Origin: Gemmatimonadota bacterium
GTDB lineage: Bacteria; Gemmatimonadota; Gemmatimonadetes; Longimicrobiales; Gaopeijiaceae
Assembly (NCBI GenBank): GCA_029863525.1
Contig: JAOTVL010000022.1
Location: 1-36,221, forward strand
Direction: 5' to 3'
DNA length: 36,221 nucleotides
The stretch's first letter is position 1; each line of letters opens with the position of its first letter. Made by a program: the position numbers and the translations under genes. Shown here in pieces: positions 1-7,815 of this stretch. Below the pieces are notes generated by a model, which ran no database searches, was not told the origin of the DNA, and worked only from the letters and a program-made list of their open reading frames with translations.

Positions 1-141
1 CGAAAGCAAAGGGTGCCGGCGAAGATGGTGCGGTACCCCGACTCCTATCACGGAGGCTGGACTCCGTGGCGCTACCTCCACCGCCTGTACTCGACCCACG
101 AGTGGTGGGACCGCTGGCTGAACGGAGTGCCCATCTCGTGA
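1..141 (+). CDS. S9 family (prolyl oligopeptidase-like) peptidase, C-terminal end only
   Basis: The window opens inside this gene; the last 46 codons and a TGA stop are present in frame 1. The translation contains YPDSYHGGW, which matches the strand and loop carrying the catalytic His at the end of S9 serine peptidases (usual form YPDEGHG). It is followed by an amphipathic helix ending EWWDRWLNG, the usual S9 C-terminal helix. The family hydrolyses peptides from the N-terminal side, often as dipeptidyl- or acylaminoacyl-peptidase. The Ser and Asp of the triad lie outside the window. The stop overlaps the GTG of the next gene in a GTGA arrangement, so the two are probably translated together. 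Family assignment rests on this short tail only. Confidence 0.7.
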   Translation, partial: RKQRVPAKMVRYPDSYHGGWTPWRYLHRLYSTHEWWDRWLNGVPIS

Positions 142-1742
142 AGGACCGCGCTTCGGCGCTTCCTCTCTTGGCGCTCCTGGGCGTAATCACGGCGGGCCAT
201 CTGTCGCTCTTTCCTCGTGTCGCCGACCTCGACGGCTTCTACCATGTCGGGCACGCGCTCGCGTACTGGGAGGGCTCGCCGCTCGACACGGCGCTGCCAT
301 GGGCCACGCAATCGATCATCGGGGATCTCGGAGGGGATCTTTGGTGGGGGTTTCACGTTCTTCTGATCCCGTTCGCCGCGGTGGGCGGTGTCGTAGGGGG
401 GACACGGGTGGCCGCGCTCGGCCTCACACTCACGCTCGGGCTATCCGTCTGGTGGCTTCTCCGACGGCACGCGGTCCCCTGGCCTGCGCTTTGGGCCGCG
501 CTCTTTCTGGTGGCGGTGCCGAACATCTTCTTTCGGCATCTCATGCTTCGGCCGCACGTGCTCTCGCTCGCGGCCTCTCTCGCACTCCTCTCGACGCTGA
601 TACGGGGCCGCTGGTGGCAGGCGGCCGTGCTGAGCGCGTCGATCAGCTGGCTGCATCTGAGCCTGTTCTGGATGGGGCCCGCGATCGCCGTCGCGTACGC
701 CATGGCGCGTGTGCCGGTCCGCGCTGTGCTCGAGCCCCGAGGACCCGACCACGGAGTCCCGATCCGCGCCGCGATCCCCGCCGCGCTCGCCGGAGCGCTC
801 GCCGGCTGGCTCGTCCGACCCGGCGCCCCGGAGGCCGCCCGCCTGCTCAACGTCCAACTCGTGGAGTTGTTCCGCCTCAAGGCCACGGAAGCTCCGGTGA
901 CCTTCGCGGCCGAACTGGCGCCGATCGCGGTCCCCGATTTGTTCCGCACGAGTTGGCTCTTCGCGGTCGTCTGGGTGGTCGGGCTGGTGCTCTGGGCGAC
1001 CGCCGCGGTCCGCGCCCTTCGCGTCGACGTCCCGCCCCCGGAGTCCGCAGAGCCCGACGGTGACGCAAGGGGTCGGGAGCGCGCCACGATCGTCCTCGCC
1101 AGCGCGATGATCTCGGTCGTCTTCCTGATACTCGCGCTCACATCTGCACGGCGGGCCATGGAACAGTGGGTCGCATTCGGCTTCCTTCTTCTGCCCTTCC
1201 TCGGGGCCACGCTGTCGCCTCGCCGCTGGCCGGGACCGGTGCGGATCGGTGGAGCGGCGGTCCTCGTCCTCTACCTGGGATGGGGCGCATGGCGCCACAC
1301 GCTCAACGTGGAGCAGGTCGCCTTCCGGGCGGATACCCTGCGGGGTGCGGCGGAGTACCTGAAGACCAACAGCGAGCCGAACGACATCGTCTTTCATCTT
1401 CGATGGGACAACTTCGGCCCGCTGTTCGCGCACAATCGCTCGAATCGGTACCTCGGCGGCATGGACCCGATCTTCCTTTGGGCACACGATTCCGCTTCGT
1501 ACTGGGAGTTCTTCTACCTCTCGACCGAAGCCACGACCGAATGGACGTGTGGCGCGTACCCCTGCGGCGCCGGAGCACTCGACACGTACGACGCCCTCAA
1601 AGACCGGTTCGCGGCACGTTGGGTGGTCGTGGAGCCGTTTCGGAATCCGCGGTTCTCACTCTACCTGCTCAACGACCAGCGGTACGAGCTCGCCTATGAA
1701 GGTGCGCACGACGCGGTCTTCGAGATCGTGGAGGATCCGTGA
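138..1742 (+). CDS. Polytopic membrane protein, GT-C glycosyltransferase-like
   Basis: A 534-residue protein with about ten hydrophobic segments through its first 410 residues and a soluble C-terminal domain of about 120 residues. Near the N-terminus, D30, D32 and H36 form a D-x-D-G-F-Y-H motif in the first loop after TM1. This resembles the acidic metal-binding loop of GT-C transferases (STT3/PMT/ArnT type), which use lipid-linked sugar donors. The reading frame extends upstream to a GTG at 66, but I chose GTG 138: it overlaps the preceding stop as GTGA, has GGAG ten bases upstream, and removes 24 proline-rich residues that are out-of-frame reading of the S9 gene. The stop overlaps the lutA start as GTGA. 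The exact substrate is not recognisable; it could also be an uncharacterised integral membrane protein with the same fold. Confidence 0.75.
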   Translation: MKDRASALPLLALLGVITAGHLSLFPRVADLDGFYHVGHALAYWEGSPLDTALPWATQSIIGDLGGDLWWGFHVLLIPFAAVGGVVGGTRVAALGLTLTLGLSVWWLLRRHAVPWPALWAALFLVAVPNIFFRHLMLRPHVLSLAASLALLSTLIRGRWWQAAVLSASISWLHLSLFWMGPAIAVAYAMARVPVRAVLEPRGPDHGVPIRAAIPAALAGALAGWLVRPGAPEAARLLNVQLVELFRLKATEAPVTFAAELAPIAVPDLFRTSWLFAVVWVVGLVLWATAAVRALRVDVPPPESAEPDGDARGRERATIVLASAMISVVFLILALTSARRAMEQWVAFGFLLLPFLGATLSPRRWPGPVRIGGAAVLVLYLGWGAWRHTLNVEQVAFRADTLRGAAEYLKTNSEPNDIVFHLRWDNFGPLFAHNRSNRYLGGMDPIFLWAHDSASYWEFFYLSTEATTEWTCGAYPCGAGALDTYDALKDRFAARWVVVEPFRNPRFSLYLLNDQRYELAYEGAHDAVFEIVEDP

Positions 1743-2452
1743 GCGTGCGGGTTTCGCTCTTCGCCACCTGTGTCGCAAACGAGTTCTTCGCGGAGGCCTG
1801 CGCCGATACCGTCCGGCTCCTTCGTCACTTGGGCGTGGACCTCGACGTACCCCGAGCTCAGACCTGCTGCGGACAGCCGTCCCACAACAGCGGCCACGTC
1901 GAGGATGCCCGACGCATGGCGGCGCACACCCTCGACGCCTTCGCCGACGCGGAGTACGTCGTGCTGCCCTCCGGGAGCTGTGCCGCGATGATCCGCGCGG
2001 TCTACCCGGACCTCATCGGGACCGATGCGGCCAGAGCGCTCGCGGCACGGACGTACGAGCTAACCCAGTTCCTCGTCGACGTCTTGGCGGTCGAGTCGCT
2101 GGGAGACGGCCTCCGGGGCCTCCGGATCGCGTACCACCACGGATGCCACGCGCTCCGCGAGCTCGGCGTCGAGCGGCAGCCCGTGCACCTCCTGCGCGCC
2201 TCGGGAGCCGAGGTCGTGGCGTGGGAGGCGGACCAGGAGTGCTGCGGATTCGGCGGGCTCTTCAGCGCCAAGATGCCCGAAGTGTCCGCGGCCATGGCCG
2301 ACCGGAAGCTCGATACCCTGCCTCGCGTCGACGTCCTCACCTCGGCGGACGGCGGGTGTCTCTTGCAGCTCGACGGCCGAAGCCGGATGCGTGAGCGCGG
2401 AATAAGCGTGCGGCACCTCGCCCACCTCCTTTGGAGCGCGACGGGTCGATGA
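1739..2452 (+). CDS. lutA: LutA/YkgE-type (Fe-S)-binding subunit of lactate utilisation complex
   Basis: A 237-residue protein with two cysteine-rich CCG domains: the first CCG at C43-C44 (TCCGQPSHNSG) and the second at C168-C169 (ECCGFGG), each with upstream partner cysteines (C11 and the HGCH cysteine). This is the glycolate oxidase/heterodisulfide reductase subunit architecture of LutA, and the length matches the family. LutA works with LutB and LutC in the cytoplasm to oxidise L-lactate to pyruvate. The GTG start overlaps the previous stop by 4 nt. lutB follows 28 nt downstream and lutC after that, giving the canonical ABC order. The substrate may not be lactate here, given the decarboxylase downstream. 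Confidence 0.93.
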   Translation: MSVRVSLFATCVANEFFAEACADTVRLLRHLGVDLDVPRAQTCCGQPSHNSGHVEDARRMAAHTLDAFADAEYVVLPSGSCAAMIRAVYPDLIGTDAARALAARTYELTQFLVDVLAVESLGDGLRGLRIAYHHGCHALRELGVERQPVHLLRASGAEVVAWEADQECCGFGGLFSAKMPEVSAAMADRKLDTLPRVDVLTSADGGCLLQLDGRSRMRERGISVRHLAHLLWSATGR

Positions 2453-2480
2453 CGAACCCTCCCCGTGCCACGGTCCCGCG

Positions 2481-3875
2481 ATGAGTCGGGTGAATCCCGG
2501 TGGCTACCGCGAGGCAGCCGCGGCTACACTGCGCGACGAACCCGACGTCCGCGACTCGGTCGGCTCGGCCACGAGGACGTTCGACGCGCACCGCCGCACC
2601 GCGTACGGCGCGATCGACGTCGAACGCTGGAGGGACTGGGCGCGAGACGTGAAGAGCCACGCGCTCACGCACCTCGACGACTACCTGGAGCAGGCCGAGC
2701 GCGCCCTTCTCGACCGCGGCGCCCAGGTCCACTGGGCCGAAACCGCCGCCGACGCGCTCGGCGTGCTCGACGCCATCGTCGAACGCAGGGGGGTGCGCTC
2801 CGCAGTGAAGGGCAAGAGCATGCTCAGTGAGGAGCTCGAGGTGAACGCCCACCTCGAGCGGCTCGGCGTGCGACCGGTCGAGACGGACCTGGGGGAGTAC
2901 ATCATCCAGCTTCTGGGAGAGCCCCCGAGTCACATCGTCGGACCGGCCATCCACAAGAGCTTGGAAGATTGTCGCCGCCTCTTCCACGACCGACTCGGCA
3001 CACCCTTGAGCGCGGAGCCGGACGAGCTCGCGGCGGCGGCGCGCCACGCCTTACGCGCGGAGTTCTTGGCCGCGGACCTCGGCATCTCGGGGGGAAACTT
3101 CCTCGCGGCCGACACCGGCACCCTCGCGCTCATCGAGAACGAGGGGAACATCCGCCTTTCGACGTCGTTGCCGCCGGTGCACGTCGCGTTCGTTGGGATC
3201 GAGAAGGTCGTGCCCCGCTTCACGGACCTGGCCGGACTGCTCCAGCTCACCGCGAGGGCCGCAACGGGTCAGCCAATCGGCAACTTCGTCTCGCTCATTC
3301 AAGGCCCTCGGCGATCGGATGAGGTGGACGGTCCCGAGGAGTTCCACGTGGTGCTCGTCGACAACGGCCGCACCACGCTCTTCGCCGACGACATCGCGTG
3401 GGAGGCGCTCCGCTGCGTCCGTTGCGGCGCCTGCCTCAACATCTGTCCCGTGTACCGGCAGACGGGTGGACACGCGTACGGCTGGACCTACTCGGGACCG
3501 ATCGGGTCGATCATCTCGCCCGGTCTCCTGGGACTCGAGGAGGCGATGCCCCTACCGAACGCCTCGAGCCTGTGCGGGGCCTGTACGGACGTTTGCCCGG
3601 TCCGGATCCCGATTCACGAGCTCCTGCATCATTGGCGTGAGGAAGCAGTCGCCGAGGGTCTCGCGCCAAGAGGGGAGGCCTTCGGCTCGCGCCTCTACGC
3701 CGCCATGGCCACGCGACCGGGCGCCTTCCGCGCCGGCGGCGGTCTACTCCGCCACACACCGTGGCCCTGGATCGGTCGATCGCTGCCCGTCCTGGGCGGC
3801 TGGCTCCAAGAGCGGGCGGCGCCGAAGCCGAGTCGGAAGAGCTTCCTGAAGCTTTGGGACGAGGGCATCGAGTGA
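2481..3875 (+). CDS. lutB: LutB-type iron-sulfur LUD-domain protein
   Basis: A 464-residue protein. Residues of about 60-300 form a LUD (DUF162) domain with the typical ISGGNFLAADTGTLALIENEGN stretch region (positions 3091-3150). Then comes a two-cluster ferredoxin region with C312, C315, C318 and C322 (RCGACLNICPVYR) and C365, C368 and C372 (LCGACTDVCPV), and a DUF3390-like C-terminal tail. In the LutABC complex this subunit is thought to pass electrons between the LUD subunits and the CCG protein. The ATG start follows lutA closely. The stop overlaps the GTG of lutC as GTGA. Length and cluster spacing are normal for the family, and no defects are visible. Confidence 0.95.
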   Translation: MSRVNPGGYREAAAATLRDEPDVRDSVGSATRTFDAHRRTAYGAIDVERWRDWARDVKSHALTHLDDYLEQAERALLDRGAQVHWAETAADALGVLDAIVERRGVRSAVKGKSMLSEELEVNAHLERLGVRPVETDLGEYIIQLLGEPPSHIVGPAIHKSLEDCRRLFHDRLGTPLSAEPDELAAAARHALRAEFLAADLGISGGNFLAADTGTLALIENEGNIRLSTSLPPVHVAFVGIEKVVPRFTDLAGLLQLTARAATGQPIGNFVSLIQGPRRSDEVDGPEEFHVVLVDNGRTTLFADDIAWEALRCVRCGACLNICPVYRQTGGHAYGWTYSGPIGSIISPGLLGLEEAMPLPNASSLCGACTDVCPVRIPIHELLHHWREEAVAEGLAPRGEAFGSRLYAAMATRPGAFRAGGGLLRHTPWPWIGRSLPVLGGWLQERAAPKPSRKSFLKLWDEGIE

Positions 3876-4495
3876 ACGCGCGCGACCGGATTCTCGCCAA
3901 GCTGCGGGAGACGTTACCCCGCCGTGAGTCCGTGGCGCACCCCGGTCCTTTCGGAGGCTGGCGTCCCGGATCCGACCCGCAGGGATCGCTCGCGCGGTTC
4001 CAAGAGATGTTCGAGGCGGCGGGCGGGGAGTGCGTCCGTGTGGCAAGCCTGGACGAGGCACGCGCGGTCGTCGACAAACTCGCGGCGGATCACGGCACGA
4101 TCGTGCTCGGGCAGACCGTCCCCGACGATCTCGCACCGGACGTACCCGTAGCGGCCGCCGCCGACGCGTCCCTCGGGCTCTCCATCGCACGTGGCGCCAT
4201 CGGGGAGACCGGAAGCATCGTTCTGGACTCCAGGGATGGACGCCGTGCGCAGTTGCTGGCCCCGACCCACATCGTGCTGATCGAGGGCGACGCGGTGCAC
4301 GAATCCCTCGTCGACCTCCTGGCCGAGATCGCCGACGATCTGCCGGCCGCGATCGGCCTGCATTCGGGTCCGTCGAAGTCGGCCGACATCGGGCAGGTCA
4401 TGGTCCGGGGCGTGCACGGCCCGGGACGCCTGATCGCCCTGATCGTGGCCGGCGATGGGTCGACTGGCGAGCCGTCTGGCCGGCGCCCATCTTGA
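3872..4495 (+). CDS. lutC: LutC-type LUD-domain protein
   Basis: A 207-residue LUD-domain protein, the third subunit of the lactate-utilisation type complex. Family landmarks are GAIGETGSIVLDS at mid-protein and the C-terminal SGPSKSADIGQ...VHGPGRL signature. The frame is open upstream to 3761, but that extension lies in lutB and reads as low-complexity sequence. GTG 3872 overlaps the lutB stop as GTGA and begins VNARDRILAKL, a typical LutC start. It lies 46 nt before the permease start chosen here. Function follows from the lutAB context: oxidation of a 2-hydroxyacid to a 2-oxoacid. Confidence 0.94.
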   Translation: MNARDRILAKLRETLPRRESVAHPGPFGGWRPGSDPQGSLARFQEMFEAAGGECVRVASLDEARAVVDKLAADHGTIVLGQTVPDDLAPDVPVAAAADASLGLSIARGAIGETGSIVLDSRDGRRAQLLAPTHIVLIEGDAVHESLVDLLAEIADDLPAAIGLHSGPSKSADIGQVMVRGVHGPGRLIALIVAGDGSTGEPSGRRPS

Positions 4496-4541
4496 CCCGG
4501 CCCGGGGCTCCGGGCGTGCCGCTCCCTCTCCCGGACCGACC

Positions 4542-5870
4542 GTGACGACCGAGACCGCCCCGCCCCGCAAGCTCCGCCGAGTACTTCGTATCCGCGATGG
4601 CCTGGCCGTCACCGTGGGCATCGTCATCGGAGCCGGCATCCTCGGCACTCCGGGCCTGATCGCGGGCTATCTCGGCGACCCAGTGATCATTCTGGGCATG
4701 TGGTTCTTCGGCGGCGTGGTGGCCGGCCTCAGCACGCTGGTCCTGGCTGAAATGGCCGCCGCACTCCCGGAGGCCGGCGGGAAGTTCGTCTACGCCCGGA
4801 CCGCGTGGGGCGACACGATGGGCTTCGTCGCCGGATGGTCCGAGTTGCTCGTCACCCGAGGCTTCAGCGGCGCCTCCAAGGCCGTGCTCATCGCGACCTA
4901 CATCATCGGCCTCGCCGGGAGTGGTTCGGTCTCGATCCTCGCCCTCGCCGTCGTGCTCGGCTACTTCGTGCTGCACACGCGAGGCCTGAAGGCGAGCACG
5001 ACGTTCCAGAACGTGACGACTGCCATCAAGATCTTCATCGTTCTGGCGATCGCGGCGGTGGGGATCGCAGGGGGCAATGCGTCGGGCCTGGGCAGCGAGG
5101 CGCTGGTGAGCGGGGAGGCGACCGCTGGCCTGCTCGGATACGCCCTGGCGTACCAGTCCATCTCCTTCGCCTACTACGGTTGGGAAGATGCGGCCAAGAT
5201 GTCCGAGGAGGTGATGGATCCGGGTCGTGCCCTACCCCGCATTCTGCTCGGGGGCGCGATGGCGGTCATGGTTCTGTATCTGCTCATGAACATCTCCTTC
5301 CTGGCGGCCCTGACCCCCGCACAGATGGCTGGATCCGATCTCGTCGCGCGCGACGCCACGGCGGCCGTGTTCGGCGACGCGGCCGGCACCGTGGTGGTCG
5401 TGGCGAGCCTGCTGATCCTCATCAGCAGCGCGAACGTGAACTTTCTGGGCCTGCCCCGAGTCGCTTACGGCCTGGCCCAGAACAGGCTCGCGCCGCGAGC
5501 CTTCTCCGAGGTGGATGAGCGGGGCACGCCGAGAAACGCCCTGTATTTCATCTCGGCCTGGATCGGGCTCCTGGCGCTGACCGGAGCATTCGAGTTCCTG
5601 ATCCGCTTCATGATGACCGTGGCGATCAGCGTCGACACGATGGTCCTGCTCGGTTACTTCAAGCTCCGCGCCTCTCGGCCGGACCTCGCGCGGCCGTTTC
5701 GGATGCCGGGACACCCGGTGCTGCCCGCCCTGACGATCGTGCTCTACATCGCCATCCTGGTGATTCTGGTGTGGACCCAGCCGGGGCTGGCACTCGGGGC
5801 GGGCTCGATGCTCGCCGCGATACTGGTTGCCGGCGTCGTCACGACGCGACGCGGCCGGGTCGCTCGATGA
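4542..5870 (+). CDS. APC-family amino acid/organic cation permease
   Basis: A 442-residue integral membrane protein with about 12 transmembrane helices. TM1 carries GIVIGAGILGTPG, the unwound substrate-binding glycine motif of the amino acid-polyamine-organocation superfamily. It most resembles the SteT/L-amino-acid antiporter branch (IPR002293 type), with YGWEDAAKMSEEV after TM6. The frame is open from 4455, overlapping lutC by 41 nt; I chose GTG 4542 because it starts just before the basic stretch and TM1 and removes a proline-rich tail. A start at 4455 cannot be excluded. Its place between lutABC and a 2-oxoacid decarboxylase suggests that it imports the amino acid or acid this cluster degrades; that is inference. 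Confidence 0.85.
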   Translation: MTTETAPPRKLRRVLRIRDGLAVTVGIVIGAGILGTPGLIAGYLGDPVIILGMWFFGGVVAGLSTLVLAEMAAALPEAGGKFVYARTAWGDTMGFVAGWSELLVTRGFSGASKAVLIATYIIGLAGSGSVSILALAVVLGYFVLHTRGLKASTTFQNVTTAIKIFIVLAIAAVGIAGGNASGLGSEALVSGEATAGLLGYALAYQSISFAYYGWEDAAKMSEEVMDPGRALPRILLGGAMAVMVLYLLMNISFLAALTPAQMAGSDLVARDATAAVFGDAAGTVVVVASLLILISSANVNFLGLPRVAYGLAQNRLAPRAFSEVDERGTPRNALYFISAWIGLLALTGAFEFLIRFMMTVAISVDTMVLLGYFKLRASRPDLARPFRMPGHPVLPALTIVLYIAILVILVWTQPGLALGAGSMLAAILVAGVVTTRRGRVAR

Positions 5871-5892
5871 TGCGCTCGCCATAGGCATCGCC

Positions 5893-6432
5893 GTGTCACG
5901 CCCTACGCGCACCGTCAACGCCTTGGTGAACGCCCGCGTGACGCACGTGGTGGGCATTCCCGACAACACTTCTGGACCGCTCTTTCCCGAAATCCTCCGA
6001 CATCCGACGCTTCGACTCGTGACGACGACCCGCGAGGGCGAGGCCGTCGCCCTTGCCGCGGGCCTTTGGCTGGGCGGCGCTCGGCCGCTCGTCGTGATTC
6101 AGAACACAGGACTTCTCGAATCGGGCGACGCGCTGCGAGGCACAGCGGTCCGCATGGCCGCCGCCGTTCCGCTCCTCATCACCGGGAGGGGGTACGCCAA
6201 GATGCGCGAGGCGGGTGTCACCCCGGCGGACGAGCGGACCATCGAATCGCTCACGCGCCCGGACGTGGACTCCACCGCGCTTCTCACCGAGCCGACGCTC
6301 GACGCGTGGGGCATCCCGTTCACCGTGTGCGGCGACGGCGACGATCCCTCCGTCGCGATCCGGGAGCTCGTATCCAGCTCGGAGCGCCAGGGTCGACCCG
6401 TCGCGATGATCCTCACGAGGGCGCTCGACTGA
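5893..6432 (+). CDS. Sulfopyruvate/phosphonopyruvate decarboxylase-like, alpha (PYR-domain) subunit
   Basis: A 179-residue protein matching the N-terminal thiamine-diphosphate-enzyme PYR domain as a separate subunit, as in ComD of sulfopyruvate decarboxylase. Visible marks are GIPDNTSGPLFPE near residues 21-33 and TREGEAVALAAG at about 46-57, which holds the glutamate that activates the ThDP aminopyrimidine. The frame is open upstream to a TTG at 5827 inside the permease; I chose GTG 5893, which puts the domain start where the family expects it. The next gene starts in the stop codon (TGATG), so the two subunits are coupled. The two-chain enzyme decarboxylates a 2-oxoacid to an aldehyde. Sulfopyruvate is the best-known substrate; phosphonopyruvate or another acid is possible, and no PEP mutase is seen nearby. 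Confidence 0.8.
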   Translation: MSRPTRTVNALVNARVTHVVGIPDNTSGPLFPEILRHPTLRLVTTTREGEAVALAAGLWLGGARPLVVIQNTGLLESGDALRGTAVRMAAAVPLLITGRGYAKMREAGVTPADERTIESLTRPDVDSTALLTEPTLDAWGIPFTVCGDGDDPSVAIRELVSSSERQGRPVAMILTRALD

Positions 6433-7031
6433 TGCTCACCACGGCTCAGCTCCTCCAGCCGCTCGCCGAACGGCGAACGGACGAGGTCGTGGTCACGACC
6501 ATGAGCACCGTCCGACCGTGGGGATACCTGTCAGACAGCGACCTGGATTTCGCGTCCGCGGACAGTGCCATGGGACACGCGGCCGATCTCGCCCTGGGGC
6601 TTGCCCTCGCCCGACCCGAGCGCCGCGTGATCTGCATCAATGGCGACGGAAGCATGCTCATGTGCCTCGGCACGCTCGCGACAGCAGTCGAAGCGGGTGC
6701 GCACAACTACGTGCTCGTCGTGTGCGACAACGGCGAATACGAGATCACGGGCCATCAACCGGTCGCGGCTGCTGGCCGGATCGACTACGCGGCCATGGCC
6801 GAGGCCGCGGGCTTCCGCAATGTCTTTCAGGTCGATGAGCCTCGGCAGTGGGCCGAGATCGTCGGCCAGGTCCTCGAGCTACCGGGTCCCACGTTCGTGC
6901 ACGTGCTCGTCGAGGCCGGCCAAGAAGGTCCGATCGGACGCTCGGCGAGGGAGCCCGCCCGCTACCTGCACCACTCGCTCGCCGACTGGTCTCGCATCCT
7001 GAGAGCCGCACTCACCGGGCCGAAAGCGTAG
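6432..7031 (+). CDS. Sulfopyruvate/phosphonopyruvate decarboxylase-like, beta (ThDP-binding) subunit
   Basis: A 199-residue ThDP-pyrophosphate-binding domain, the partner of the preceding gene, comparable to ComE. The Mg-ThDP motif is GDGS at 71-74, with the matching DN at 99-100 (CDNGEYEITG), the GDG-x(about 25)-N pattern of ThDP enzymes. The frame extends upstream to 6066 through the alpha subunit, but ATG 6432 sits in the TGATG junction and starts exactly where the domain should. In single-chain relatives the two domains are fused; here they are split, as in methanogen ComDE. It is the last gene of the plus-strand run, and a 159-nt gap with inverted repeats follows. Confidence 0.82.
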   Translation: MLTTAQLLQPLAERRTDEVVVTTMSTVRPWGYLSDSDLDFASADSAMGHAADLALGLALARPERRVICINGDGSMLMCLGTLATAVEAGAHNYVLVVCDNGEYEITGHQPVAAAGRIDYAAMAEAAGFRNVFQVDEPRQWAEIVGQVLELPGPTFVHVLVEAGQEGPIGRSAREPARYLHHSLADWSRILRAALTGPKA

Positions 7032-7139
7032 AGCCCGACGGCGTGGTACGGTGCTCACGGTCGCCGTCGATGACGTGCGCCCCAAGTGGCTCGATCGGGT
7101 GGGCTTCTTAACGAAGTCGGGCTCGCACCGTCTAACGGT
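7031..7139 (+). other. Nested inverted repeats after the decarboxylase genes (possible terminator or structured leader)
   Basis: The 159-nt gap between the decarboxylase and the next gene holds three exact inverted repeats. A 9-bp pair lies at 7031-7039 and 7116-7124 (GAGCCCGAC / GTCGGGCTC), a 7-bp pair at 7037-7043 and 7062-7068 (GACGGCG / CGCCGTC), and a 5-3-5 pair at 7127-7139 (ACCGT CTA ACGGT). The first two overlap and cannot both form at once. I see no run of T and no tRNA-like arms. It could be a terminator for the upstream operon, a regulatory 5' leader of the Spy-like gene, or chance in GC-rich DNA. Confidence 0.35.
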
Positions 7140-7190
7140 CGAGCGGCCAAGGATGCCGCTCCCGAATTCGAAATCGAGCGGGAGGATTCC

Positions 7191-7796
7191 ATGTTTGCAC
7201 GACGAAGCGGACTCATCGCCCTGAGCGCCCTGCTCCTCGTAGGTGCCGAACCGGCGTCGGCTCAAGACGCGGACCGAGGTCCCCGTGCACGAGGGGAGCA
7301 GATGCGGCGCGGTGCCCGAATGCGTGCCGCGAGTCCGGAGATGATCATGGCCATGCGGGACAGACTCGAGCTCACCGACGAGCAGATCGCGACGCTCGAC
7401 GAGCTTCGACAGGAGTCCGTGGCGCTGAGGAACTCCCACCGCGCCGCCATGGCCGAGATGCGTTCGCAGCTCCAGGCGGGGCAGATCCGGCGGGGCGAGA
7501 TGATGGCCTTCATGGAGGAGCTCCGAGAGAGCGCTCCGGCCATCGCCGAGCAGAGGCGGGAGCGAATCGAAGCCGTGCTGAGCCAGGACCAGCTGGAGCA
7601 GCTGCAGCAGATGCGTGACCGCGGACGCGCCTTCGCGCGAGGGCGCGCCAGTGCTCGTCGGGGTTCGGACCGCGGAATGCGCCGCCCGCGGCCCGCGCCC
7701 GTACGAGGACGCGGGTGGAACGGGCCGCGCGGTCTGGATCGTGACACCCGGGGGTTTCGCGCTCCCCGCGTAGGACGCGGGCTACGGGCACGCTAG
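7191..7796 (+). CDS. Exported Spy/CpxP-like protein with Arg/Gly-rich tail
   Basis: A 201-residue protein with an N-terminal signal peptide (FARRSGLIALSALLLVG then PASA before QD, cleavage near residue 25). The mature part is helical and has two LTxxQ-like motifs, LTDEQIATLDEL and LSQDQLEQLQQM, separated by charged helices. This is the Spy/CpxP layout of periplasmic chaperones and metal or envelope-stress sensors. The last 60 or so residues are unusual: strongly basic, rich in Arg and Gly with repeated RG and RGR, and probably disordered. ATG 7191 was chosen over an upstream GTG at 7086 because GGGAGG lies 7 bases before it and it begins the signal peptide. It converges on the M6 protease gene with only 19 nt between stops. 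Confidence 0.75.
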   Translation: MFARRSGLIALSALLLVGAEPASAQDADRGPRARGEQMRRGARMRAASPEMIMAMRDRLELTDEQIATLDELRQESVALRNSHRAAMAEMRSQLQAGQIRRGEMMAFMEELRESAPAIAEQRRERIEAVLSQDQLEQLQQMRDRGRAFARGRASARRGSDRGMRRPRPAPVRGRGWNGPRGLDRDTRGFRAPRVGRGLRAR

Positions 7797-7815
7797 CCTG
7801 AGGCTGTCGCTTCGT

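Noticed and set aside
441..1487. 348-codon open frame on the minus strand
   Set aside because: Antisense shadow of the membrane protein gene; composition is hydrophilic and repetitive with no domain.
7031..7124. tRNA or small structured RNA gene
   Set aside because: The 9-bp closing stem looked suggestive, but there is no T-arm sequence, no anticodon arm geometry and no CCA end.
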